Source of the DNA: Nitrospira sp. ND1
Lineage (GTDB): Bacteria; Nitrospirota; Nitrospiria; Nitrospirales; Nitrospiraceae
Direction: 5' to 3'
NCBI RefSeq assembly: GCF_900170025.1
Contig: NZ_FWEX01000006.1
Coordinates: forward strand, 514,501-578,500
DNA length: 64,000 nucleotides
The notes below the pieces were generated by a model, which was not told where the DNA came from, made no database searches, and worked only from the letters and a program-made list of their open reading frames with translations. Below are positions 36,604-45,202 of the stretch, one piece after another (within the stretch, counting starts at the first letter, position 1; each line of letters begins with the position of its first letter). Both the position numbers and the translations under genes were made by a program.

Positions 36604-37974
36604 CTAGAAGTTGTACCAAGTTGAGAGCATGAAATTATCGCCGGCAAAATGCTCCCCAGTTGACCATTCGCTCATGAGATGATTCCATTCCAACGACGCA
36701 TACAAGTCGCCCCAGATATGGCGGACGGCCGTCAGGTACGTCCGATGATTGAGCACATATTGCGTGTCTACTCCCGCGCTGGTCCCGCGCAGATCGGAAT
36801 TGAGCGGGTTGTCGAATCCATACCCGGCAATGAGGGTGAGCCGCCGGTCATAGGCGTAGTCAAACTCTCCCCAGCCGATCACGGTGCGGATCGGTTTTCC
36901 TGTCCCCAGATTTCGCTCTTGGCCGTAACGGAAGAACTCCACTCCCAATGCCTGGCCGTAGGCAATCTCGCCGGTGAATTTCAAGCGGCTGGTCAGGGGC
37001 GCGGCAAACTCTGCGCCGACGAGGTACGAATTGATATCGTTGCCGGCCGGAATACCACCGGCCGTGGGCGCAGACCGGTAATGCCGGAAAGCAGCGTTCA
37101 GGGCCACCATGTAGCCTGCCTGATCGCCCGTTCCCATGTATGCGAACCGAGTTCCAACATAGGGCATCTGCACCGGGTCGTTGAACGCGTTTTCGGAACA
37201 AGCAAATCCGCTGTTCCCGCAACTGCCTGGTGCCGCCGCGGCAGCGCCGGCGCCCTGAAAGGTTCGCCGCTGTGTTTGTGGTTGAATGGCCGACAGACCG
37301 CGCTCGAATCGCATGACGGTCAAGAGGCCGTTGACGTTCTCGTTAAATTGATGTTTCACGGTGATCTGCGGAAGACGCTGCCACAGATTCCCGTTGTACC
37401 CCATGATAGAGAAATCGATCAGGTTCGGATGGGACGACATGATCGGCGTCCAATCCATACCGGCCGTAATGGTCGTCCGGCTGTTATTCGGCGAGTATTT
37501 AACGTTCGCCAACCGCAGGCGGGGCGAGATATTGCCCGCATTGTCGGTCTGGCTGTAGAAATCCGCCTCGACGACGCCGGTGAGCGAATGGGTTCCATCC
37601 GTTCGGTCGGCACGTAACCCGAAGACGCTGTATCGAGGGTTTAACGTCGAGGAAGCGTTGCTGCTCTTGCCGGCGGCTGTCGCATAGCCGTTAAACTGAC
37701 CGGGATCGAGCGGGTTGGTATTTCGGTTACTATAGATCCCATCCAACTCGATGCGACCGTAGGGAACGATGCTCCCCTTGCCTTCACCGGCAAAGGTGGG
37801 GGTTACACACCCTCCACAGATCACGGCCGGCGGGGCTTCCACGTCTCGCAATCGTTGACCGGCCCCTGCTGCCTCTCCGGCACTCTGCTCCTCCGCGCCG
37901 ACCGTCGTCGCAACCACAGCGACCATCATCACGATCGCGCAGAGTGTGTAGACTCCTGTCCTTCGTACCTGCAT
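36604..37974 (-). CDS. Outer-membrane porin of the urea operon (FmdC-like by position)
   Basis: 456-aa precursor with a signal peptide (MQVRRTGVYTLCAIVMMVAVVATTVGA) and a beta-barrel. Amphipathic strands run from GSIVPYGRIELDGIYSN to a C-terminal STWYNF ending in Phe. It resembles porins of the DcaP/FmdC kind described next to urea transporters in Nitrospira (recalled knowledge). Urea or short-chain amide uptake is inferred from position, 30 bases before urtA. GGAGGG lies before the ATG at 37974. The gene is preceded by an ANTAR-type leader. Confidence 0.82.
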   Translation of the reverse strand: MQVRRTGVYTLCAIVMMVAVVATTVGAEEQSAGEAAGAGQRLRDVEAPPAVICGGCVTPTFAGEGKGSIVPYGRIELDGIYSNRNTNPLDPGQFNGYATAAGKSSNASSTLNPRYSVFGLRADRTDGTHSLTGVVEADFYSQTDNAGNISPRLRLANVKYSPNNSRTTITAGMDWTPIMSSHPNLIDFSIMGYNGNLWQRLPQITVKHQFNENVNGLLTVMRFERGLSAIQPQTQRRTFQGAGAAAAAPGSCGNSGFACSENAFNDPVQMPYVGTRFAYMGTGDQAGYMVALNAAFRHYRSAPTAGGIPAGNDINSYLVGAEFAAPLTSRLKFTGEIAYGQALGVEFFRYGQERNLGTGKPIRTVIGWGEFDYAYDRRLTLIAGYGFDNPLNSDLRGTSAGVDTQYVLNHRTYLTAVRHIWGDLYASLEWNHLMSEWSTGEHFAGDNFMLSTWYNF

Positions 37975-38035
37975 GCTATGTTGCCCTCCTGGCTCGAAAC
38001 GATTCGACTCACGCCAGACCGGAGGGCTCACGCGC

Positions 38036-38079
38036 AAAAAAAAACGCCCTTCCGGTCCAACCATCGGACCAAAAGGACG
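38036..38079 (-). terminator. Leader terminator before the urea operon
   Basis: Outer stem 38045-38051 with 38073-38079 (one G-U pair), inner GGTCC/GGACC pairing, and U run 38044-38036 on the minus strand. Confidence 0.85.
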
Positions 38080-38151
38080 CCGTTGTCCTCTGCGCACTTG
38101 CTGCCTACAACAAGTCAGGACCACGTTGTCCTGACTTTATCCTCGCACAGG
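38036..38151 (-). promoter_or_regulatory. ANTAR-type antiterminator leader before porin-urt-ure
   Basis: Minus strand from the predicted start near 38151: P1 38135-38114 (GTCAGGAC, loop AACGTG, GTCCTGAC, eight perfect pairs); P2 38089-38074 (AGGAC, loop AACGGC, GTCCT). The 3' arm of P2 forms the 5' arm of a terminator (38079-38045) followed by nine U. Both loops have A1 and G4. It is the clearest of the leaders, and its product would govern the whole ~13-kb urea uptake and hydrolysis operon. Confidence 0.87.
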
Positions 38152-38157
38152 TTGGGT

Positions 38158-38186
38158 GTATACGCCTCTGAGCTCTCGATTGTCAA
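38158..38186 (-). promoter_or_regulatory. Promoter of the porin-urt-ure leader
   Basis: TTGACA (38186-38181), 17-base spacer, GTATAC (38163-38158), then ACCC. Matches the nadE-leader promoter in both boxes and spacer length. Confidence 0.8.
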
Positions 38187-38281
38187 GCAAGGCTATACGT
38201 TGTTCTTCCCACTCTTACGATTTTCCCTGTGGTACACTACCTCGCGCGGAGGCAATTCGATCACGAAACAGGAAGCACTCC

Positions 38282-39202
38282 ATGTACTGGCGTCAAACAG
38301 GCTTCGTATTATTGACTCTGCTGATGTCAGGCTGCATGAGCGGCCTGCAAGTGGACGTGATCGTGCAGGAATCCGCGCAGGGCCAGGTCTACCTGGATCG
38401 TATTCCCGATCGCCAATTCCAGGCGACCCACCCCATTCGACTCGACCAGGGCCTCATCGCGAGCAGCCTGCAAGGCATCAGGGTGCATGAAGAGACGGGC
38501 CTCCTGCGAGCCATGGGCATGACTCAAACATCGACGGTCCCGGCTTTCTCCTGGCAGGACATTGCCTTTCTCGCTCCCGCGATCACAGACGCCTTGCGGC
38601 GAGCGGCGGCAGATCAACAGATTGGATTTCGTCTGATACAGCGGGGAGAACGTGGATATGGAGAACGGGCCGGCGCCGCTGTCGGTTCATCCGAGCCTCC
38701 GCTCCGGCTCTCGCCGGAAGAAACCACAACCGGCTCCGTCTTCGCGTACGGACATTCTCTCTTCATCACGCTGACTGAGTACCGACAACGCCGCGACAAT
38801 CCCGATACGGTCAACATGCCGAATCGCCGTCTTCCGCAGCCGAGCGGACAGCTGAATCGCCAGCTAACATTTGCTCCGGCCGAGGCATTGCGTTCGAACC
38901 AGTTCGCACCGGCCTTTCTCGACGACCCGACCAACGTCCTCATCATCGATTATGAGGCCTTGGCGAAACTCCCCCTCCCCTCAGCACCGTCGGCACTCTC
39001 CCATCGCGCGACGGAGAGTCTCCAGCCGTCACCGACAACACAACCAGCCGGGTCGGGTGCTGCGGACAGCGAACTTCACACCATCAAAGAGGAGATGAAG
39101 AAACGAGATTCCGAGGTGGAAGAACTCAAGAAAGAACTTCAGGACATCAAACGGCAACTAGGGAGTCGACAGAACAATCGAGGCGCCACGCCTTTCAAAT
39201 AA
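38282..39202 (+). CDS. Coiled-coil lipoprotein, paralogue of the gene at 24278
   Basis: 306-aa lipoprotein: signal peptide with lipobox LMSGC-M, then FQATHPIRLDQGLIASSLQGIRV and FSWQDIAFLAPAITDALRRAAADQQIGFRL. A C-terminal coiled coil (EMKKRDSEVEELKKELQDIK) and a polar tail follow. The block order matches the 24278-25189 protein. GGAAG lies before the ATG at 38282; a GTG frame from 38156 would start inside the opposing promoter. Divergent from the urea-operon leader and convergent with the GAF-ANTAR gene. Family and function not recognised. Confidence 0.75.
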   Translation: MYWRQTGFVLLTLLMSGCMSGLQVDVIVQESAQGQVYLDRIPDRQFQATHPIRLDQGLIASSLQGIRVHEETGLLRAMGMTQTSTVPAFSWQDIAFLAPAITDALRRAAADQQIGFRLIQRGERGYGERAGAAVGSSEPPLRLSPEETTTGSVFAYGHSLFITLTEYRQRRDNPDTVNMPNRRLPQPSGQLNRQLTFAPAEALRSNQFAPAFLDDPTNVLIIDYEALAKLPLPSAPSALSHRATESLQPSPTTQPAGSGAADSELHTIKEEMKKRDSEVEELKKELQDIKRQLGSRQNNRGATPFK

Positions 39203-39242
39203 CCCCATCCGACACCATCATCGGCTCACAGGCGGTTCGGAA

Positions 39243-40502
39243 CTAGTCTCGACGCTTATCGGCCCGTTCTTCGATTTCTCCGGCCAGGAGAATGGCTTCT
39301 GCGATCTCTCGCATGGATTTGCGAAGATCCATGCTCTGGCGTTGAATCAATTTGAATGCGTCTTCTTCCGACAGCCGCTTCGACCGCATGAGATACCCCT
39401 TAGCCCGGTCGAGCAACTTCCGGACCTGCAAGGCTTCCTGCATTTCAAACGATTTCTCAAGCAACGTGGTGTGCTCAATGGAAATCGCGGCCTGATTGGC
39501 AATCGCCTGCATCAATTTGACATCTTCCGCCGTGAAGGTATGCGGCTTGGACGTATACGTATTGATCACGCCGATGGCCTTCTCACGCACCAGCATCGGC
39601 ACGCACAGGAGCGAGCAGAGGCCCTCCTTCGCAGCCATGTCCGGATACATGTAGGTGCCTTCTTTAGTGACATCCGGCACGATGATCGGCCGACGATCCT
39701 GAACGGCACGCCCGCTGATGCTTTGCCCGATCTTCACGTTGGGCTTGCGCCGATACTGCTCGCTCAGACTTTGCGTGGCGGCGATCCGAAGTTCACCGGT
39801 CGGCTGATCCAGAAGAATGATGGAGCAAATCTTCGATCCCATCATTTGAGCCGTCATCGTCACAATCAACTGCAGCACGTCCTCTATCAATCGGTTCGAC
39901 GACACGGTCTCCGAGACCTGGGACAGCGTATCCAGTTGTAGCGCCTTCCGCGTCATCTGATCGTACAGGCGGGCGTTCTCAATGGCCCCTCCGACCTGCG
40001 TGGCAATGGTCGAGAGCAACGCCAGTTCGTCGGGCCGGTATCGGCGCGACCGCTTGTGCTGCACATTGATGACGCCGACGACCTCCTGCTTGGTCGTAAT
40101 CGGCACGGAGACAAATGCCTGGTAGCGGTCTTCCGGCAGATTGTGAAAGAACTTAAACCGTGTGTCATCGCTAGCGCTGTTGGGAATGACGACACGCGTC
40201 CGCTCCCGCGCCACCCATCCGGTGATACCCTCGCCCATGCCGATGGTGATTCGCCCGATCAGCTTCGGATGCGGATTCTTGGAGGCCCTCAGGATCAGCT
40301 CGTCCCTTTTATCCGACAACAAATACAGCAAGCAGGCGTCGGCCTTGGTCACTTCCACGACCATATCCACGATATGCCGGAGCACGGCCTCCAAGTCGAG
40401 CGTGTTGCTGATCGACTCGCTGATGCGATGGAGGACATCCACCTCACGCGTCTTTTCACGCAAGGCTTGCTCGACTTGAGTCAGCGTTCGTTTAGTCGCC
40501 AT
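39243..40502 (-). CDS. GAF-GAF-ANTAR RNA-binding antiterminator protein
   Basis: 419-aa cytosolic regulator. A short helix (residues 1-25) is followed by two GAF sensory domains (about 25-175 and 195-340; each starts with a L-x-x-V/I-x-x-x-I helix and ends with a GVINV/GVINT strand), then a C-terminal ANTAR domain (about 345-405: RKLLDRAKGYLM, LSEEDAFKLIQRQSMD, RKSMREIAEAILL). ANTAR proteins bind twin hexaloop hairpins in leader RNA and block terminators, and such leaders occur in this window. No receiver domain is present, so the GAF domains probably provide the signal input; the ligand is unknown. ATG at 40502 follows AGGAG, 7 bases after the aroB stop. Confidence 0.93.
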   Translation of the reverse strand: MATKRTLTQVEQALREKTREVDVLHRISESISNTLDLEAVLRHIVDMVVEVTKADACLLYLLSDKRDELILRASKNPHPKLIGRITIGMGEGITGWVARERTRVVIPNSASDDTRFKFFHNLPEDRYQAFVSVPITTKQEVVGVINVQHKRSRRYRPDELALLSTIATQVGGAIENARLYDQMTRKALQLDTLSQVSETVSSNRLIEDVLQLIVTMTAQMMGSKICSIILLDQPTGELRIAATQSLSEQYRRKPNVKIGQSISGRAVQDRRPIIVPDVTKEGTYMYPDMAAKEGLCSLLCVPMLVREKAIGVINTYTSKPHTFTAEDVKLMQAIANQAAISIEHTTLLEKSFEMQEALQVRKLLDRAKGYLMRSKRLSEEDAFKLIQRQSMDLRKSMREIAEAILLAGEIEERADKRRD

Positions 40503-40509
40503 TCCACTC

Positions 40510-41667
40510 CTAACGTGCCCGTCCGACGGGCCTTGCACGCTTCAATTCGGCTGCCTCTCTGGTGTGGACATCCTGAAACCAGGCGCGCGTCGTGGCCTTC
40601 TCCAATGGAACAATGCGCACGGCCCCGATCTGCTCCGGCACCACACAAAAAATCGTTCCGGCAGACACTTTCTTGTCCTGCTGCATGGCACCCCACAACG
40701 CATTGAACGCGACCTTCGGCAACCGGTCCGGCAAACCCGCGGCCTTCACCAGTGCGCGCAATCGAGCAACCACCTCTGCGCCACAATAGCCGAGGTGCCT
40801 GGCCAGGTCGGCCTCATAAACCATCCCGACCGCAACGGCCTCCCCATGGATGAAGCCCCGATACCCGCCGAGGGATTCCAACGCATGCCCAATCGTATGG
40901 CCGAAGTTCAAAATGCGGCGTCGGTCGGCCTCACGCTCATCTTCCGACACCACCTGTGCCTTGATCTCACAGGACCGCTTCACGATGTGCGCAACGGCGT
41001 CATCGGTCAACTTCTGGATCGATGCCATGTTCTGTTCCAGATACTCAAAGAAGGCCGCGTCCGCAATCACACCATATTTGATGACCTCAGCCAGACCAGC
41101 CACCCACTCGCGCAGCGGCAGAGTCGCCAGCATCGCAGGATCGATGAACACCGCGCGCGGCTGGTTGAAGGCCCCGATCAAATTCTTCCCCTTGGGGTGA
41201 TCGACACCCGTCTTCCCGCCGACACTTGAATCGACCTGGGCCACCAGACTCGTCGGCACTTGCACGAACGGGATGCCACGCTGATAGATTGCGGCGGCAA
41301 ATCCCGTGATGTCGCCGATGACACCCCCACCCAAGGCCAGCAACGTCGAGGAACGCTCAAATCTGGCATTCACGAGGGCATCCATGACCGTCCCGATGGA
41401 GCGAAGGGTTTTTGTCCGCTCCCCGGGAGGCAGCACGATGGGAACGACCGTAAACCCGGCGGCCTTCAGCCTGCGAGTCACCTGCGTGAGATAGTGCTTG
41501 GCAAGATTGCGATCGGTCACGACCCCTACCTTGCCCACGCATTTGAGACGCTTCAGCTCCTCCCCGATCTCCCGAAGAAGATCGCGGCGAATGACGATGG
41601 CGTAACTTCGCGCACCGAGTTCGACATGAATGGAGTGGGACGGCCTATCAATAGAAGAACGTGTCAT
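40510..41667 (-). CDS. aroB: 3-dehydroquinate synthase
   Basis: Second step of the shikimate pathway, NAD- and Zn-dependent. 385 aa. Visible are the NAD-binding GGGVIGDITGFAAAIYQRGIPF and TSLVAQVDSSVGGKTGVDH segments. The metal ligands are a Glu in EVIKYGVIAD and the His residues of LNFGHTIGHALES and HGEAVAVGM. The gene lies between the pil operon (beyond a terminator-like hairpin) and the GAF-ANTAR gene, with which it is probably cotranscribed. Confidence 0.96.
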   Translation of the reverse strand: MTRSSIDRPSHSIHVELGARSYAIVIRRDLLREIGEELKRLKCVGKVGVVTDRNLAKHYLTQVTRRLKAAGFTVVPIVLPPGERTKTLRSIGTVMDALVNARFERSSTLLALGGGVIGDITGFAAAIYQRGIPFVQVPTSLVAQVDSSVGGKTGVDHPKGKNLIGAFNQPRAVFIDPAMLATLPLREWVAGLAEVIKYGVIADAAFFEYLEQNMASIQKLTDDAVAHIVKRSCEIKAQVVSEDEREADRRRILNFGHTIGHALESLGGYRGFIHGEAVAVGMVYEADLARHLGYCGAEVVARLRALVKAAGLPDRLPKVAFNALWGAMQQDKKVSAGTIFCVVPEQIGAVRIVPLEKATTRAWFQDVHTREAAELKRARPVGRAR

Positions 41668-41873
41668 CAGGTATCACGCAGCGTGTGGACGCAGGGCTGA
41701 GTCTCAAGTCCATGATGGCGGCATGGCCCGGGAAGCGAGCCACGCGAACAATCCAGATACCCCGATAGGCCATGAGGCGAAGGAGACTGGATCGTAACCT
41801 GCGATATCTAGAGGAAGAAGACACCCGGAAGGAGCGCTATCAGATAGGGGGAGAAGACACGTTCCGCAGGATT

Positions 41874-41912
41874 CGCCCCCATTGAGATAGCGTACCATCT
41901 TCAATGGGGGCG
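41874..41912. terminator. Strong inverted repeat between pilQ and aroB
   Basis: Perfect 12-bp stem (41874-41885 with 41901-41912, CGCCCCCATTGA/TCAATGGGGGCG) with a 15-base loop, directly after the pilQ stop. No long U run follows on the minus strand, so it is a likely but not classic terminator. The rest of the 41668-41939 gap shows no supported gene. Confidence 0.6.
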
Positions 41913-41939
41913 ATTATTAACTTGCCGCGCTGGGACCTG

Positions 41940-43934
41940 TCAAGTTGTCGAGCGCACGATCGTCGGCGTCAGGAAGATCAGCAACTCTTGCTTGGAGACG
42001 TTCTCGGTCTTGTTCTTGAACAACCAGCCCAGGACCGGGATACGTGACAGATAGGGAATTCCTGCCACGTTGTTCGACTGAGTATCGACGAAGACACCGC
42101 CGATGACCATGGTTTCCCCGTCACGCACCAGCACCTGGGTCGTCGCTTCACGACGATCGATGCTCGGACCGGCCGGGTTGCTCCGGGCGCCGACGGCGTT
42201 CCGGGTGGCCCGCACCTTCATGAGAATCTGCTTGCCGATCTCTTTCGGGTCGCGAGAGGTAATTTGCGGCGTCACGTTCAACTCCAGGTTTGCATCCACG
42301 AAGGTCGTCTGGGTTCCCTGCAAGGACGTGGTCTGGAACGGGATCGATTCACCCTGGGCAATCTTGGCGTCCCGCTTGTCCAGCGTCGTGATCTTCGGCG
42401 CCGCAATCACTTTGGTCAAGCCCAGCAATTCACCGGCCGACAACCGCACATCCAACATCGCCCCGTCGGTTTTCCCGATCGAGAATCCGGCACCCGGCAC
42501 CGACGGCAATCCGGGGTTAGCCGGCAAGTTGATCAGGAAGTCCGAGACTTGGGCGCCGAATGCCCCGGTAGTTCCGGTCTTGAAGGCAGACGTTCCGCTG
42601 GAGCTTCCCAGCTGGTTGACGTTCTGGATACCCCACTGCACACCGAGTGAGCGGGTATAGGTCGTGTCGGCTTGAACGATGCGGGCCTCAATCTGCACTT
42701 GCGGTACTTCGAGATCGACGCCGTCCAGCAACTGCCGCAGGACTTCCAGCTTGGACTCCGTGTCGCTGATGATGAGGGCATTGCTCGCAGCGCTGACCGT
42801 CATGGTCCCGCGCGGACTCAAGTTCTGGCGTAACGACGTTTGCACTTCCGTGGCGTTGAGATTCCGGATATAGAATACCCGGGTGACGATCGGCTCTGCC
42901 TTCGCCTTCGAGTCCTTTGCCCGCGCTTCTTCATCCTGCTGCTTGGCAATATTCTGCAGGGTATCCACCCACACGATGTTGCCCTGGCGAATCATCCCCA
43001 ACGCATTCATTTTCAGCAGCATCTCGAGGGCCTGATCCCACGGCACATTCGCCAGCTTCATCGTGACTTTGCTTTTGACACCCTCCCCGACCACAATGTT
43101 GAAGCCGCTGACCTCCGCAATCAACCGCAACACATTGCTGATATCGGCTTGCTGAAAATCGAGGGAGATACGCCGGCCGACGAATCGGGATGCGCCGTTC
43201 ACCACCTCATTACTCTCAGGCTTCCGGTCTTCTTTCTGAACCGACTCCGCCGTCAACTGGATCGGCTGGATACGAAACAGGGCTTTCGGTGATTTATGCG
43301 TCACTAACGTGGGGTGGGACGTCGGCTGCTTCGGTTCCAGCGAACCCGTCTGTTCCGCCGACGCTTCAACATGGGCCAAGGCGCCACCGTCCACAGTTTT
43401 CGTTTCAACGACGGACGCCGCCGCCTTCGGCTCCAGAGTCAGGACCAGGCGGCCGTCGGTTGAATCGATGGTATGTTCGACGGACTGCGTCAAATCCAGC
43501 ACTAACCGCACCTTGTCCGCGTGATACCCGAATCGGACTCTCGACAACAAGGCATGACCGACCATCAGCTGTGACTGGTGGCCGTCCGACTGAATGTGCG
43601 GCATATCGACGACCATCCGGCGATCCCCGATCATCTTCACCGTATGCGTAAAGACGCCGTTCCCGCTGAGAATCAACGCCATCCGGCTCCCATCAGGCTT
43701 CACTTCCACCTTTGTCAGCATCGTCGCAGCCGGGGCGGCGGCAACTGCACGCTCGGGGACGGGTGCGGCGCTCTCCACGGACAGGGCCGCACTCTGGTCA
43801 GTGGCCTGCGTGAATCCGGTCAGTCCGGTCGTCTCGCCTGGCGCCGCGGCTTGCACATATCCGGCAAGCCCCAACACTCCGGCCATCACAGTGACACTCA
43901 GCAGCGGATGTACACCAACCTGTGCATGTTTCAT
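41940..43934 (-). CDS. pilQ: Type IV pilus secretin PilQ
   Basis: Outer-membrane secretin through which the pilus emerges. 664 aa with signal peptide, one AMIN-type domain (around MLTKVEVKPDGSRMALILSG), a secretin/TonB short N-terminal domain (RRISLDFQQADISNVLRLIAEVSGFNIVV), N1-type domains and the C-terminal secretin barrel (VPQVQIEARIVQADTTY...ETMVIGGVFVDTQSNNVAGIPYLSRIPVLGWLF). Start overlaps the pilP stop (ATGA). Confidence 0.96.
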   Translation of the reverse strand: MKHAQVGVHPLLSVTVMAGVLGLAGYVQAAAPGETTGLTGFTQATDQSAALSVESAAPVPERAVAAAPAATMLTKVEVKPDGSRMALILSGNGVFTHTVKMIGDRRMVVDMPHIQSDGHQSQLMVGHALLSRVRFGYHADKVRLVLDLTQSVEHTIDSTDGRLVLTLEPKAAASVVETKTVDGGALAHVEASAEQTGSLEPKQPTSHPTLVTHKSPKALFRIQPIQLTAESVQKEDRKPESNEVVNGASRFVGRRISLDFQQADISNVLRLIAEVSGFNIVVGEGVKSKVTMKLANVPWDQALEMLLKMNALGMIRQGNIVWVDTLQNIAKQQDEEARAKDSKAKAEPIVTRVFYIRNLNATEVQTSLRQNLSPRGTMTVSAASNALIISDTESKLEVLRQLLDGVDLEVPQVQIEARIVQADTTYTRSLGVQWGIQNVNQLGSSSGTSAFKTGTTGAFGAQVSDFLINLPANPGLPSVPGAGFSIGKTDGAMLDVRLSAGELLGLTKVIAAPKITTLDKRDAKIAQGESIPFQTTSLQGTQTTFVDANLELNVTPQITSRDPKEIGKQILMKVRATRNAVGARSNPAGPSIDRREATTQVLVRDGETMVIGGVFVDTQSNNVAGIPYLSRIPVLGWLFKNKTENVSKQELLIFLTPTIVRSTT

Positions 43935-44560
43935 TCTGTACCCTCTTTCGGGTGCAGGAGCTTGACGTATTCCCGCTCCTGTTTATTCCCGTACACGTCC
44001 GTGAACCGCTCTTGAACGATGATGCCTCGTTCGGTGATTGAACTGACCACACCATTGTTGGGCCCGATTCGTGTCCCGCGGCGGATGCTGTACCCTTTGC
44101 CGTCCGGCGTCTGAACCATGGCCGTGTAACCGTAATTGCCCCAGAGCACCCCGATCAAACTCAGTTCCGTGAGGCCGACGCGCTGCAGCGGGGGAAGAGT
44201 CACATCCTGCTCTGTCTGCTGGCCCAGCTGGATCATAGGCAGGAAGGGATCCCGACGACCCGACGGATCGTACGAGGTTCCTGAAAATTCCGTCGACAAT
44301 GAATCCCCCGATGCTGAGACCGCCGCTTCGGAACGCGAGGCCGGAGCTTCAACAGCCGGCTCAGACCGCTTCCCCTCGGGCAACGGCATGACCTTCAAGG
44401 AATCGGCCGGCCGCATGGACGCCACTTGGCGCAAGTGAGGCAGTGTTTTCGCCTCAACAGGCGACACCGCGCCTCCACTCACCAGCAGGACCGCTGCAAC
44501 GGCCATCGACCCGCGCCACCAGATTCGTCTCTTCACGGTGCGTCCCCTCGCGTTGGGCAT
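43931..44560 (-). CDS. pilP: Type IV pilus assembly protein PilP
   Basis: Links the inner-membrane PilMNO platform to the secretin. 209 aa. The C-terminal PilP fold is clear (YDPSGRRDPFLPMIQ, LSLIGVLWGNYGYTAMVQTPDGKGYSIRRGTRIG). PilP is commonly a lipoprotein, but here the N-terminal hydrophobic segment (MAVAAVLLVSGGAVS) has no lipobox Cys, so it is secreted or anchored by an uncleaved signal. Confidence 0.92.
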   Translation of the reverse strand: MPNARGRTVKRRIWWRGSMAVAAVLLVSGGAVSPVEAKTLPHLRQVASMRPADSLKVMPLPEGKRSEPAVEAPASRSEAAVSASGDSLSTEFSGTSYDPSGRRDPFLPMIQLGQQTEQDVTLPPLQRVGLTELSLIGVLWGNYGYTAMVQTPDGKGYSIRRGTRIGPNNGVVSSITERGIIVQERFTDVYGNKQEREYVKLLHPKEGTE

Positions 44561-44577
44561 AAGCTAGGCTCCAATCC

Positions 44578-45201
44578 TCACTTTGGCTTCGCCGCAGGAA
44601 CGGGCGCGGCGGCCTTTTTCTCTCCCGGGGCAGCATAGGCCACCAGATCGAACACCGTCTGCGTGACCACACGTCCTTGATCGACACGAGCCGCGCCAAT
44701 CCGCACATCCTGAACCGTCACGATACGGGACAGCTTGCTGATACGATCGAAGAAGATGGCGGCTGTATGGTATCCGCCGGCCACTTCCACGTTGATTGGC
44801 ATCCGAATGAAGAGCTTCGACGGATCCTCAGCTTGCGTCCCCGGCTTCCAGAGACGGACATCCAACCCCAGTCGCATGCCAAGATCGGACACTTGCTTGA
44901 GCAGCATCACCGCCTCTTCTTCCGGCGGGAGGCGTTCCTTCTTCGCGGCCAATTCGATTTCCAGCTGCTTGCTCGCCGCCACCAATTCATCCAGATGTTT
45001 GACCTTCAAGGTCAGATTCTGAATCTCGGTATCCAACTGGGCGACCTGACCCTGAACCGCTTCCAGCTCCATGGTCTTGGGATCGACCACGTAGAAATAG
45101 AACCCTACCAAAATCGCCGCCACCAACAGTCCGAGCAGCGCGACTTTCTGACCTGTCGGAATGCTGCGGAGGCCGTCTAAGCTGATTGCATTCAGACTCA
45201 T
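44578..45201 (-). CDS. pilO: Type IV pilus assembly protein PilO
   Basis: Inner-membrane alignment protein, 207 aa: one membrane segment (VALLGLLVAAILVGFYFYVV), a coiled coil (about 45-95) and a ferredoxin-like periplasmic domain (GYHTAAIFFDRISKLSRIVTVQDVRIG). An Ala/Pro/Lys-rich tail ends the protein. Starts one base after the pilN stop. Confidence 0.94.
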   Translation of the reverse strand: MSLNAISLDGLRSIPTGQKVALLGLLVAAILVGFYFYVVDPKTMELEAVQGQVAQLDTEIQNLTLKVKHLDELVAASKQLEIELAAKKERLPPEEEAVMLLKQVSDLGMRLGLDVRLWKPGTQAEDPSKLFIRMPINVEVAGGYHTAAIFFDRISKLSRIVTVQDVRIGAARVDQGRVVTQTVFDLVAYAAPGEKKAAAPVPAAKPK

Positions 45202-45202
45202 G

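Noticed and set aside
38156-38281. Longer GTG start for the lipoprotein gene at 38282
   Set aside because: It begins inside the opposing promoter and places ~40 residues ahead of a clear lipobox signal.
41704-41904. 66-aa ORF between aroB and pilQ on the minus strand
   Set aside because: No family resemblance and no ribosome site; it overlaps the inverted repeat that looks like a terminator.
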